From: Bacteroidota bacterium
Lineage (GTDB): Bacteria; Bacteroidota; Bacteroidia; Bacteroidales; Dysgonomonadaceae
Length of the DNA stretch: 64,000 nt
NCBI GenBank assembly: GCA_023437305.1
Contig: JAEZGN010000030.1
Location: 124,001 to 188,000 of the forward strand
Direction of reading: 5' to 3'
Positions 35,262-44,474 of the stretch are shown piece after piece. The first letter of the stretch is position 1. Each line of letters opens with the position of its first letter. Below the pieces are notes generated by a model. It worked only from the letters and a program-made list of their open reading frames with translations. It searched no databases and was not told the DNA's origin. The translations under genes and the position numbers were made by a program.

Positions 35262-36515
35262 ATGGACGATTATCATCAGAATACGTTCCAGTTAGTTGCA
35301 GAGGCCGGTAAGAGCCTAAACTTATTGGAAGAAAAAGAAATCAATGCAATACTTGAAGCTATTGCAAAAGAAACCGAATCTAAGATGTATTACATTCTTG
35401 CAGAAAACCAAAAAGATTTGCAAAGGATGGATACAAGTAATCCGAAATACGACCGTTTGTTACTTAATGAGCAACGAATAAAGGATATAGTGAAGGATAT
35501 CCGCAATGTAGCATCACTCCCCTCCCCTGTTGGAAAAACGCTAATGCAGAAAACACTGCCCAATGGTCTGAAGCTGTCAAAAGTGACTGTACCTTTTGGG
35601 GTAATAGGTATCATATACGAGGCACGTCCTAATGTCAGTTTCGATGTATTTTCGCTTTGCCTCAAATCAGGGAATGCCTGCATACTAAAAGGGGGTTCTG
35701 ATGCGCGTTTTTCGAATGAGGCGATTATCGATTTGATAAGAAACGTATTAGACGAAAATGGAATCAATCCGAATGTTTGTACCCTATTGCCGAATGACAG
35801 AACTGCAACCGAAGCTCTAATGAATGCTCGAAATTATGTGGATCTGATTATTCCTCGTGGTGGACAAGAGCTGATAAACTATGTTCGTGAGAATTCGCGA
35901 ATCCCTGTTATAGAAACAGGGGCCGGTGTTTGTCACACCTATTTTCATAAAGAGGGGGATATCAAGAAGGGGAAAGATATTATTACAAATGCCAAAACCA
36001 GAAAAGTTAGTGTATGCAACTCTCTTGATTGCCTTGTTATCGATAGGGAAAGGTTAGATGATTTACACTATTTGTGCGAAGACCTTGACAAGAAGGACGT
36101 CACTATCTACGCCGACAAACATGCATACGAAGCCCTGTTTTCATACTATTCGTATGACCAATTAAAGAAGGCTGATGAAAATAGTTTCGGCACAGAATTC
36201 CTCGACTATAAGATGTCTATCAAAACAGTGACAGACATAGAAGAAGCAATCAGCCATATATCCAAATATAGTTCGAAACATAGCGAAGCCATCATAAGTG
36301 AAGATGCGGAGGCAATCAAGATTTTTGAAAAAATGATAGATGCAGCTTGTGTCTATTCCAATACATCTACAGCATTTACGGATGGCGCACAATTCGGACT
36401 AGGAGCCGAAATAGGCATCAGCACACAAAAGATGCATGCCCGCGGTCCTATGGCATTAGAGGAACTGTGCACTTATAAATGGCTGATAGAAGGTAATGGA
36501 CAAACCCGGTCATAA
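35262..36515 (+). CDS. proA: Gamma-glutamyl phosphate reductase
   Basis: 417 residues, the usual size. Landmarks are VPFGVIGIIYEARPNVSFDVF, LPNDRTATEALM, VIETGAGVCHTYF and the catalytic cysteine in KVSVCNSLDCLVI; the end MHARGPMALEELCTYKW is typical. It reduces glutamyl phosphate to glutamate semialdehyde with NADPH for proline synthesis. It is tightly coupled to proB. A downstream acyltransferase and a small basic protein may be on the same transcript. Confidence 0.96.
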   Translation: MDDYHQNTFQLVAEAGKSLNLLEEKEINAILEAIAKETESKMYYILAENQKDLQRMDTSNPKYDRLLLNEQRIKDIVKDIRNVASLPSPVGKTLMQKTLPNGLKLSKVTVPFGVIGIIYEARPNVSFDVFSLCLKSGNACILKGGSDARFSNEAIIDLIRNVLDENGINPNVCTLLPNDRTATEALMNARNYVDLIIPRGGQELINYVRENSRIPVIETGAGVCHTYFHKEGDIKKGKDIITNAKTRKVSVCNSLDCLVIDRERLDDLHYLCEDLDKKDVTIYADKHAYEALFSYYSYDQLKKADENSFGTEFLDYKMSIKTVTDIEEAISHISKYSSKHSEAIISEDAEAIKIFEKMIDAACVYSNTSTAFTDGAQFGLGAEIGISTQKMHARGPMALEELCTYKWLIEGNGQTRS

Positions 36516-36545
36516 TAGGCGTTGAGTCTTGATTAAATACTGATA

Positions 36546-37466
36546 ATGGAAAGAAACGTTACACTCGATTATTTCAAAATATTTTTAAGTATATTAGTGA
36601 TAACTATACACATAGGCCCATTATCAGCTACATATCCTTTACTTAACTGGTTAATATCACAAGGTATCGCGCGGATTGCAGTACCTTGTTTCTTTGTTAT
36701 AAACGGATATTACCTTGCACAAAAAATTGAAGACCCGAAAGCCTTAAAAAAATATATCTTACATCTACTATTAATATATGCCGTATGGTCTGCTTTCTAC
36801 ATATTGTTGAATGTAAATGAGAAATTAATTACATTCACCCTCTTACTAGAATATATCGTTTTTGGTATCTTACACTTATGGTATGTGATTGCTCTGGTCT
36901 ATGGGAGTATCTTGCTGTATATTGCAAATAGGTTTATAAAGAACGATATCATACTTCTAGTCATAGCTATTTTGATTTTCACAATTGGAGTCTTCTGCGA
37001 ACCATTGCCAGACAGCAATATGTATATCGTTAGAAATGGTTTTTTTGTGGGCTTCCCTTTTATCTTTTGGGGATATTACATTTATAGAAAAAACCTAATT
37101 CCAAAATCGAAAGATATCTACTTGATAGTTCTTATTATATTAAGCCTTATCACATTATGTATTGAGTCTTCATATGCCAGAGATATATGGTTTATACGAA
37201 ACACCTATCTGTCACTCATCGTTTGTTGTCCAGCTATAATAATATTTGTATTTAAACATTCGAATTACAGAAAATCCAATACATATCTCACTTATTTAGG
37301 TTCATTAGCCTCTGCGATATATTTTGTTCACTATTTTGTCATTATGATGCTATCGGATATAAATATGCCTTATATGATTATCCGCTTCGCTACGGTCTTA
37401 TTTTTATCAATCATTTTATCCATTTTTATCATATACATAAACAAGCGGATAAAAATATTCTTATAA
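36546..37466 (+). CDS. Membrane acyltransferase (acyltransferase 3 family)
   Basis: 306 residues with about nine to ten helices. The N-terminus has NVTLDYFKIFLSILVITIHIG, where the HIG histidine in the first helix is the usual catalytic position, and FFVINGYYLAQK. It ends in ILSIFIIYINKRIK. The family moves acyl groups, often acetyl, onto sugars of exopolysaccharide or LPS at the membrane. It follows proA by 30 bases on the same strand, an unusual neighbour that gives no hint to its substrate. Confidence 0.85.
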   Translation: MERNVTLDYFKIFLSILVITIHIGPLSATYPLLNWLISQGIARIAVPCFFVINGYYLAQKIEDPKALKKYILHLLLIYAVWSAFYILLNVNEKLITFTLLLEYIVFGILHLWYVIALVYGSILLYIANRFIKNDIILLVIAILIFTIGVFCEPLPDSNMYIVRNGFFVGFPFIFWGYYIYRKNLIPKSKDIYLIVLIILSLITLCIESSYARDIWFIRNTYLSLIVCCPAIIIFVFKHSNYRKSNTYLTYLGSLASAIYFVHYFVIMMLSDINMPYMIIRFATVLFLSIILSIFIIYINKRIKIFL

Positions 37467-37481
37467 CAGTCAAGTTCAGTC

Positions 37482-37664
37482 ATGAAAAAAAAGAAGAAAA
37501 CAGCAGGTAAAATATCTATAGAAGATTATATAAAAGCTGTAAAGAAAGCAGACAGAGAAAATGAATTATCTCAATCACCCGGATGGCGACGCACAACAAA
37601 TGTGCATAAGAGCAAGAAGGTATACGACAGAAAAAGAGAAAAAAGAGATATATCCAAAGAATAA
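37482..37664 (+). CDS. Small basic protein of unknown function
   Basis: 60 residues, very rich in K and R (begins MKKKKKTAGKISIEDYI, ends KREKRDISKE), with SPGWRRTTNVHKSKKVYDRK in the middle. I believe similar short proteins occur in other Bacteroidetes. It could be a nucleic-acid-binding or ribosome-associated protein, but that is only a guess from the charge. It lies 15 bases after the acyltransferase gene and just before the promoter of argF'. Confidence 0.6.
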   Translation: MKKKKKTAGKISIEDYIKAVKKADRENELSQSPGWRRTTNVHKSKKVYDRKREKRDISKE

Positions 37665-37668
37665 GATT

Positions 37669-37676
37669 TAACTTTG
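37669..37676 (+). promoter_or_regulatory. -7 promoter element of argF', fixing its start
   Basis: TAACTTTG lies 34 bases before ATG 37711. The in-frame TTG at 37687 is only 10 bases past the box and is unlikely to be used. Confidence 0.6.
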
Positions 37677-37710
37677 TACCTTTAATTTGAATACAATAAC
37701 AAACAACATA

Positions 37711-38664
37711 ATGAAAACTTATACTAATGTAAAAGACTTGGGCGACCTCAACTCTGCCGTAAAGGAAGCTCTGGAAATAAAGAAAAATCGTTTCGCTTAT
37801 AAGAAGCTTGGGGAAAACAAAACCCTGCTAATGGTATTCTTCAATTCAAGCCTACGCACCCGCCTTAGTACACAAAAAGCCGGAATGAATCTGGGCATGA
37901 ACACGATGGTACTTGATATCAACCAAGGTGCGTGGAAGCTGGAAACAGAACGAGGGGTGATTATGGATGGTGATAAGTCTGAACATATATTAGAGGCAAT
38001 TCCTGTAATGGGAAGCTATTGTGATATCATTGGTGTGCGTGCTTTTGCACAGTTCGAAAATAAAGAAGATGATTATCAAGAGAAGATTCTCAATCAGTTT
38101 ATAAAATATTCAGGAAAGCCTGTCTTCAGCATGGAGGCTGCTACAGGTCATCCACTACAAGCATTTGCCGACCTAATTACAATCGAGGAGTATAAGAAAA
38201 CAGCCCGTCCAAAGGTTGTTTTAACATGGGCTCCACACCCGAAAGCATTGCCACAGGCTGTACCTAACTCTTTCGCCGATTTTATGAATGAGGCGGATGT
38301 TGATTTTGTTATCACTCACCCTGAAGGTTATGAGTTAGACTCTAAATTTGTACGTGGCGCTAAAGTTGAATACGATCAGGATAAGGCGCTGGCCGGAGCA
38401 GACTTTGTGTATGCTAAAAACTGGGCTGCTTATACCGACCCGAATTATGGAAAGATACTAAGCAAAGATATGTCGTGGACAGTAACCAGTGAGAAAATGG
38501 CACTTACTAACAATGCTTATTTTATGCATTGCCTACCTGTACGCCGTAATATGATTGTAAGTGACGATGTTATAGAAAGCCCTCAGTCTATTGTTATTCA
38601 AGAAGCGGCTAACCGTGAAATATCAGCACAAACGGTTATAAAAAGAATGCTTGAAAGCTTGTAA
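37711..38664 (+). CDS. argF': N-succinylornithine carbamoyltransferase (Bacteroidetes-type ArgF')
   Basis: 317 residues from ATG 37711. The carbamoyl-phosphate site is FFNSSLRTRLSTQ; EAATGHPLQAFADL and the ornithine-side loop HCLPVRRNM are also present. The sequence belongs to the acetyl/succinyl-ornithine group and not to classical ornithine carbamoyltransferase. Residue 90, at the position known to separate succinyl (Pro90 in B. fragilis) from acetyl substrates (Glu92 in Xanthomonas), is Ser. As I recall, Ser at that site permits the succinyl form. The enzyme acts in arginine synthesis. Confidence 0.9.
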   Translation: MKTYTNVKDLGDLNSAVKEALEIKKNRFAYKKLGENKTLLMVFFNSSLRTRLSTQKAGMNLGMNTMVLDINQGAWKLETERGVIMDGDKSEHILEAIPVMGSYCDIIGVRAFAQFENKEDDYQEKILNQFIKYSGKPVFSMEAATGHPLQAFADLITIEEYKKTARPKVVLTWAPHPKALPQAVPNSFADFMNEADVDFVITHPEGYELDSKFVRGAKVEYDQDKALAGADFVYAKNWAAYTDPNYGKILSKDMSWTVTSEKMALTNNAYFMHCLPVRRNMIVSDDVIESPQSIVIQEAANREISAQTVIKRMLESL

Positions 38665-38757
38665 TAAAGGAATCGAATAAATTTATCATAAGAAAAATAT
38701 AAGGAAGTGTTGTCAATTATATGAATAACATTTCCTTATATTATTAACTCCTGGAAA

Positions 38758-39897
38758 TCAGTAATGATGGATCACTTTGCCTTCGTTTATCCGAATATTC
38801 TTCTTTTGAAAATACTCGGAAGGAATCATTCCTGTTAATTGCCTGAAATTACGCAAAGCGGTGCTACGAGAACGAAATCCAACAAAGAAGAAAGCTTCCT
38901 GATAATTAACATATTGTCCTGATTCTATTTGTTGCAAGAAATCCTCAATGCGCAGCTTATTAATATAGTGACTATAACTTTCATAGCCATTTTCGCGCAT
39001 AACTTGCGCCAAAGTTGTACGATTAGTAAAAAGCTCCGAGGCTAACATATTGAGAGACAAATAAGGATCTCGCCATGCACATTTTTTCTTCATATATGCT
39101 TCTAATCTATCAATCAATACTGTATTTTTTTGCTCAAGGCATAAAGGAGATCGTACATCTTCTACTACAGCTTCTTCAGGCTGTGTGTTCTTTTCTTCAG
39201 TATTTGTTTCAACAATTGACTTTCCGATCAGACGATCAAACAGCTCCATGTAAACAATATAGAGACTACACCCCACACTAATATAATAGTACGAAATATT
39301 CATTATAGGGTGGTTAAACATCAAGATCAGAACATATGCCAGAATATTTATAAAAAGCGTAATCGAATACTTCTTCAGCCAAATATAATCGGTGTTATTG
39401 TAGCGTCTTGTACGATGAACAAAAAAGACAAACAACCCGGGGAGAAATATCAATAACGCAAGTAAAAGACGAAACCAAACCTCAAATCGGTGAACATCGG
39501 GCAACATCTCCAAGAGCGTATTATATGGAGTATAGTGCATACCTGAGCGAGAGGTAATAAGATAAATACATAGCAAAAACAACCAAAGAGAATATAACTT
39601 TATAATCCGCCAAAGATTTAAACAGCCGGGAGAAATAACCTCTATAGGATACATAATGTAAGATACAACCATAAAGTTTGCCACCAACAATAATTTTGCA
39701 GAAACTACGAAATCGGGAACTTCTCCGTTGCAAAGAGCTATAAAGCGTGGTATATAATTAAAAACAGAGAAAAAGACTATAACCGCAAGAATTACACGAG
39801 AGCGTTCTCCGGTCTTACGGCGAAGGACTAACAATAGCGAGGCAAGCAAACATACAAGCGCACCAGCAAAGACTGTAGCTATATATAGATATTGCAT
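38758..39897 (-). CDS. Membrane-bound AraC-type regulator (seven-helix N-terminus)
   Basis: 379 residues. About seven helices fill residues 1-215. A cytoplasmic linker rich in E, N and T follows, then an AraC DNA-binding domain (about 265-370) with LSLNMLASELFTNRTTLAQVMRENG and the second helix-turn-helix EAFFFVGFRSRSTALRNFRQLTGMIPSEYF. Such proteins sense an envelope or membrane signal and bind DNA directly. A direct repeat with the 22-base period suited to AraC proteins lies about 430 bases upstream, before the divergent metallophosphoesterase gene, and is a candidate target. Ligand unknown. Confidence 0.85.
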   Translation of the reverse strand: MQYLYIATVFAGALVCLLASLLLVLRRKTGERSRVILAVIVFFSVFNYIPRFIALCNGEVPDFVVSAKLLLVANFMVVSYIMYPIEVISPGCLNLWRIIKLYSLWLFLLCIYLITSRSGMHYTPYNTLLEMLPDVHRFEVWFRLLLALLIFLPGLFVFFVHRTRRYNNTDYIWLKKYSITLFINILAYVLILMFNHPIMNISYYYISVGCSLYIVYMELFDRLIGKSIVETNTEEKNTQPEEAVVEDVRSPLCLEQKNTVLIDRLEAYMKKKCAWRDPYLSLNMLASELFTNRTTLAQVMRENGYESYSHYINKLRIEDFLQQIESGQYVNYQEAFFFVGFRSRSTALRNFRQLTGMIPSEYFQKKNIRINEGKVIHHY

Positions 39898-40322
39898 TAT
39901 GGGTAATAATTAAATGTAATAAGATAAGGATATGAATGAAGTCGCATTCATTTAACTTGTTTTTCACTTTTGAGCCAGATCTTCTTTTTCACTCTAATTG
40001 TAAAAAAAGAAATCTTAATAATGTAAGCAAATTTGAAATATTACAGGTCTGGTAATTTAAATAGCCTCGTCTTCAAAATACGTTCTGAACCTTTCTTCTG
40101 CAAAAGTAAGTTTTAATTTTAACTTTTTATGCCCACAAAGGCAATAATTATAGTAGGTTGAAAGGATAATTTCGTTAAAAACCTAAAATATGTTACAGAT
40201 AACACTCTCAATCGTAATTTTCACAAAATGGCTTCCAATAAGAGATATAGATTCAATACTACTTAATCACATCGCATTTTAACGAATTTATGTCCCCTCA
40301 CAAGCAGAATGAATCTATAAAA

Positions 40323-40360
40323 TTTGTAAATACGAAACAGCAGTTTTGTAAATATGAAAC
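40323..40360 (+). promoter_or_regulatory. Direct-repeat activator site, 2 x TTTGTAAATAYGAAAC, 22-base period
   Basis: Copies at 40323-40338 and 40345-40360 differ at one base. The 22-base period puts them on the same DNA face, as in AraC-type sites. They end just before a promoter (TTG 40362, TAGATTTG 40383). The rest of the 696-base gap 39898-40593 shows no gene. Confidence 0.55.
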
Positions 40361-40361
40361 G

Positions 40362-40390
40362 TTGCAAATTCTGATATTCCATAGATTTGC
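40362..40390 (+). promoter_or_regulatory. Promoter TTG-N18-TAGATTTG upstream of the metallophosphoesterase
   Basis: The -7 box matches TAnnTTTG. It would give a leader of about 200 bases before the 40594 gene. Two direct repeats abut it upstream. Confidence 0.5.
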
Positions 40391-40593
40391 ATATCCAATT
40401 TTGGGTTGTACCGTCCTATCATAGCATGTATTCGGTATACCAACAATACATAAGTTAGAGGGGATTGATGTTAGAAAACACTTGAAACAATTAGATTTCT
40501 TAGAAATTTTTATATCTGTCTGTAATAATTTACGAAGAATTATATACCAGAGAATACTATTGAAAAAAATTATTTATCACTAATATCTATTAT

Positions 40594-41967
40594 ATGATGA
40601 ACAAAATCTATTTTTTACTACTACTGATTGCATCTACCCTTACCTTTAGTCTGGTTTCATGCAACAATACTGATGAAGAGGTTACCCCAAATCCATTTGA
40701 CAGTATCAGCGAGGGGAACATTAACGGACGAAACAAGATTGTGGTTATTAGCGACTTGCATCTAGGAAACGATTTGTCTTACTCAGAGAATGTGAAACAC
40801 CTCAAACGTCTGGAAGAATTCTTAACTGAAGTAAGGTCGTCAACTACCGTCAAAGAACTTGTTCTTAATGGCGATATATTGGACGAGTGGTATATCCCTA
40901 CGCGTGTAAATCCTTATGGTGGTGGTTCGCAGGCAGACTTTATCAGAAAATGTGTAGCAGCCAATAAGACTGTTTTTGATATTTTAAACGGAATAATTAA
41001 AGATGGTAAGATAAAACTCACCTATATTCCGGGTAATCACGACATGGGATTCACGGCAGAGAATATCGATATTGCAATGCCGGGAGTGAATCAAGCTCGC
41101 GATGCAGGAGCTAAATATGGAATCGGAACTTATCATCCCGAAGGCTATCCTCAGATAGCGATAGAACATAGCCATCGGTACGATTTCTTTAATGCGATAA
41201 CTCCAAATGCAAATGAGAGCGAAGCTCCGGGTGCAACTTTACCTCCGGGTTATTTCTTTGCTCGTATTGCAGCCAACTCGTTTACCGATCCCACTACTCC
41301 TGAAGCAGCAACCAAAGTTCCTGAAGTAGTACAAAATAACCCAGGTAATGCCGAACAAGAAAGTAAGTTCATTTATTATAACCTGTGGAAGGAAGTAATG
41401 GAAGGGCTTATTTATGTGAAGGATAATTTCAGTGACCCTATTATTACAACAAATGTAGGGAACTACACAAAGACCTATTCGATAAACGATATTCTGCCAT
41501 ATAACAGCACAACTGATGGAAGTATCCAAATGAAGTTATACAATAATTTGTTTACACAAACCAATTGGAATCGTCGATTGAGATACAACAATGCTATTGT
41601 TATGACAGATATCAACGAAGCAATAGAAGGTAGTCTGAGAACAAAATTTATCGACAAGCAAGCAGATGTACAGTATTTTAGCAATGCTCTATCTAACGTT
41701 CGCATTGTCATCTTTGGACACACTCATATCCCGATGATAGAGTCTTATACTAATCTCGACAAGCAACCTTGTATATATGCAAATTCGGGAACATGGGAAG
41801 ACCAAAAGACCCGAGACAAAAACGAAGTGATAGATCAAGATGCAAAAAAGATGAACTTTATAGTGATTGCCCCTGTGAAATCTGACAAAACAAAAATACA
41901 AGTGGGATTGTACCAATATCGTTATGGTAAGCATGTCTTAGCTGATAAAAAAGAGATAGAATTATAA
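40594..41967 (+). CDS. Metallophosphoesterase lipoprotein
   Basis: 457 residues. A lipobox ends at SLVSC, so it is a lipoprotein. The calcineurin-like metal site is complete: VISDLHLGND, ELVLNGDILDEW, YIPGNHDMGF, AIEHSHRYD and IFGHTHIPM. It should hydrolyse a phospho-mono- or diester at the periplasmic side. The large insert between residues 210 and 350 is not recognised. It has a promoter preceded by direct repeats that suggest activation, and it ends before a stem-loop at 41993. Substrate unknown. Confidence 0.87.
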   Translation: MMNKIYFLLLLIASTLTFSLVSCNNTDEEVTPNPFDSISEGNINGRNKIVVISDLHLGNDLSYSENVKHLKRLEEFLTEVRSSTTVKELVLNGDILDEWYIPTRVNPYGGGSQADFIRKCVAANKTVFDILNGIIKDGKIKLTYIPGNHDMGFTAENIDIAMPGVNQARDAGAKYGIGTYHPEGYPQIAIEHSHRYDFFNAITPNANESEAPGATLPPGYFFARIAANSFTDPTTPEAATKVPEVVQNNPGNAEQESKFIYYNLWKEVMEGLIYVKDNFSDPIITTNVGNYTKTYSINDILPYNSTTDGSIQMKLYNNLFTQTNWNRRLRYNNAIVMTDINEAIEGSLRTKFIDKQADVQYFSNALSNVRIVIFGHTHIPMIESYTNLDKQPCIYANSGTWEDQKTRDKNEVIDQDAKKMNFIVIAPVKSDKTKIQVGLYQYRYGKHVLADKKEIEL

Positions 41968-41992
41968 TATCCTTGATCTTAAACTTCTATCG

Positions 41993-42033
41993 TCCCGATG
42001 ACAATTTCTCTCAAAAGAAAGATGCCATCGGGA
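41993..42033 (+). terminator. Terminator-like stem after the metallophosphoesterase gene
   Basis: TCCCGATG pairs with CATCGGGA, with a smaller TTTCT/AGAAA stem inside. A T-rich but broken tail follows. Confidence 0.5.
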
Positions 42034-42176
42034 TTAATATTTAATCGTTTATAATAAATAATGATAAAAAAACAGAATAAAAAAGCGGGTGAAAATATAT
42101 AATTAATTAAAAAAAGAAGTACCTTTTCGGTAAAATAAAATTGGGTGATAAGAAGTAAAATCTAATAATATGCATT

Positions 42177-43520
42177 ATGTACAATTCAATTAGAAAGATA
42201 CTTACCTATGTCAGTTTACAAAAGCAGACTGAAGATTTTGAAGAAATCCATAATTCAATAACACAAGGAATTTCTTTCAAGGGAACTAACATCTGGATAT
42301 TAGTTTGTGCCATTATTATAGCATCAGTGGGGCTTAATACCAATTCAACGGCAGTAATAATAGGAGCCATGCTTATCTCTCCATTGATGGGACCGATTAA
42401 CGGAATGGGCTATAGTATCGCTATTCACGACTTTGGTCTGCTTCGCCAATCTTTAAAAAACTTTGGATTTGCAGTATTAGCGAGTATCATAGCCTCAACT
42501 ATATATTTTACGATTACACCTGTTCATACAGCCCACTCCGAATTGTTAGCTCGTACCAGCCCGACTATTTACGATGTATTGATTGCTCTATTTGGTGGAT
42601 TTGCAGGTATAATAGCAATCAGCAGTAAGCAAAAAGGAAATGTCATTCCCGGCGTGGCTATTGCAACAGCCTTAATGCCTCCTCTCTGCACAGCAGGATA
42701 TGGCTTAGCTACTTTTCAGTTTTCTTTCTTCTATGGTGCATTTTATTTATTTACCATCAATACAGTTTGTATTGCATATGCATCGGTTTTGATCTCTCAA
42801 ATGCTGAAATTTCCAATCAGAGATATCAACATAAGTGAAACAAAAAAGAAACGCATCAATCAAGCGTTATCTATCATTCTAATTATAATCATATTACCTA
42901 GTATCTATTTAGGCTATCGCATGTCTCAGAATGAGAAATTCAGGGCAAATGCAGAAAAATATACACGTTACGTTGGAATATATAAAGGAAATTACCTGCT
43001 CAACAATGAGATTAGTGCCAATAAAAAAGAAATTAATTTAGTATATGGCGGATCATCATTGACGGAAGATGATAAAAAAGCGATTATTGATCAGGCTAAT
43101 TTATTCTCTTTAATTGATGCTAAAATAACAATTGAGCAAGGACTGGCTATAGACAATGACATGGCTAAAGATCGCTTGAAAGCACAATCGGAAGAAGAAA
43201 GGTTAAGACAACAAATAGCCCTTCTTAATTTGGAAGTCACTGGCTATAAACAGAAAATAGATAGTGTACAGAATCAATATTTTATAGGGAAGCAATTATT
43301 GTCAGAACTGGCTCCTCTATATCCTCAGATACAGAGTTGTTCGTACTCTGATGCATATATCTATCAGCAAAGCGATACTTTGTCTCGAGAGAGAACAGGA
43401 ATATTTATGATTACATCGAAGAACACCCTTTCGAAAAATGAACAGGAAAAGATAAAGAATTGGTTAATGAAAAGATTAAATAAAAAAGAGGTTAAGGTGT
43501 ATTTTGATAGAGGGAAGTAG
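42177..43520 (+). CDS. DUF389 family membrane protein
   Basis: 447 residues. The N-terminal membrane domain (about 35-245, six or more helices) has NTNSTAVIIGAMLISPLMGPI and GVAIATALMPPLCTAGYGLA, the duplicated signatures of DUF389 (TIGR00341-like). A cytoplasmic or periplasmic tail of about 200 residues includes a coiled-coil stretch (around 335-365, with EEERLRQQIALLNLEV). The function of the family is unknown; a transporter is likely from its shape. It stands alone on the plus strand. Confidence 0.85.
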   Translation: MYNSIRKILTYVSLQKQTEDFEEIHNSITQGISFKGTNIWILVCAIIIASVGLNTNSTAVIIGAMLISPLMGPINGMGYSIAIHDFGLLRQSLKNFGFAVLASIIASTIYFTITPVHTAHSELLARTSPTIYDVLIALFGGFAGIIAISSKQKGNVIPGVAIATALMPPLCTAGYGLATFQFSFFYGAFYLFTINTVCIAYASVLISQMLKFPIRDINISETKKKRINQALSIILIIIILPSIYLGYRMSQNEKFRANAEKYTRYVGIYKGNYLLNNEISANKKEINLVYGGSSLTEDDKKAIIDQANLFSLIDAKITIEQGLAIDNDMAKDRLKAQSEEERLRQQIALLNLEVTGYKQKIDSVQNQYFIGKQLLSELAPLYPQIQSCSYSDAYIYQQSDTLSRERTGIFMITSKNTLSKNEQEKIKNWLMKRLNKKEVKVYFDRGK

Positions 43521-43675
43521 CCTTTAATTATATTATGGTAGGTTTATAGGTTTTCAATTTTATCTATATTTTTATACAATAGAAAATTATTTATCAGATT
43601 TTTTCTATCTGAGCTAGCTTTGATTCCTCAAATTTATTTTTAAGCCTAATTGAGTAATTGTATCTATCGCTATTA

Positions 43676-43789
43676 TTATTCTATCCATGTTAATTTAGAA
43701 GATATCAGACTCCATTTATCGTCCTCTTTTTTCAGATAAGCTTCTCCTCCTTGATAAACAAATCTAAAGAATAATTTGGCATAGTTCAT
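43676..43789 (-). pseudogene. Gene remnant encoding a 37-residue C-terminal-like fragment
   Basis: The frame reads MNYAKLFFRF, then YQGGEAYLKKEDDKWSLI and ends in TWIE. This is the kind of ending seen in small secreted DUF proteins. Upstream, one TAA lies directly before the continuing frame (...VFYIQSFF*). No intact gene can be built, so I read it as a decayed fragment. The remaining part of the gap 43521-43908 holds the terminator at 43864. Confidence 0.35.
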
Positions 43790-43863
43790 TTCTTAAAAAA
43801 AGGATTGAATATAAAAAACTGGTATTTCAGTCATAGTGTTATATTCTAGCTAAAAGTAAGAGA

Positions 43864-43895
43864 ATAAGACCGTATCGGCTAGAAAACGGTCTTAT
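43864..43895 (-). terminator. Terminator after the 43909 orphan gene
   Basis: A perfect 10-base stem ATAAGACCGT/ACGGTCTTAT with a 12-base loop lies 14 bases after the stop codon on the minus strand. Confidence 0.65.
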
Positions 43896-43908
43896 AAATT
43901 CTATAATA

Positions 43909-44409
43909 TCAAAGGTAAAAAAAATCGGATTCAGGAATATTTTTATATTCCTCTTTACTTTCAATTATTTGCCAAATCTTATCATATAACTTTTTATAGT
44001 CAAATGCTTTAGATTTATCATTTATTGGATTTCTTAGATTTATAAAATCTAGTATTACTTTATTACAATTATTATTTTCACATATTTCTATTGAAGTATC
44101 AAAGCTTGGCATTACGACTGTAATAGTGTCACTCTGATTCCAAATTATTTCAAAATTTTGAGGGAATTTGTGAAATTCAATAGTTTGTTGTAAATTATAA
44201 ATATTCTTTTTTTCTTCATCACTTAAAGTTATTTGATAAGATTTAGTTCCTTCTAAATACGATCTTTTAAACTCTCCTGTTTTAGAATTATAACTATCAT
44301 TAGCCCCATTACTGATTTTAAAGTAAAAATCAGCCGGAATATTGATCTTATTCCTTGTATTTGAAGAATATAACAGAGCAAAGAAAAAGAAAGCATATAG
44401 ATATTTCAT
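43909..44409 (-). CDS. Orphan secreted protein of unknown function
   Basis: 166 residues. The N-terminus MKYLYAFFFFALLYSS is a signal-peptide-like segment without a lipobox cysteine. The mature part is polar and rich in N, K, I and S, with two nearby cysteines in EICENNNCNK. I recognise no family. The gene is notably AT-rich and stands in a region with gene remnants, which fits a recently acquired or fast-evolving gene. A terminator follows it. The start ATG at 44409 is the only good candidate. Confidence 0.6.
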   Translation of the reverse strand: MKYLYAFFFFALLYSSNTRNKINIPADFYFKISNGANDSYNSKTGEFKRSYLEGTKSYQITLSDEEKKNIYNLQQTIEFHKFPQNFEIIWNQSDTITVVMPSFDTSIEICENNNCNKVILDFINLRNPINDKSKAFDYKKLYDKIWQIIESKEEYKNIPESDFFYL

Positions 44410-44474
44410 TGTTGTAAGATTTTATTAATATTCTATTTATTAGAGAAATATCAGCCCTTTTTTCCATAACTATT

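Noticed and set aside
40323..40360. Possible start of a CRISPR array (two repeats)
   Set aside because: Only two 16-base copies with a 6-base gap, no further units and no cas genes. The promoter-adjacent position suits a regulator site better.
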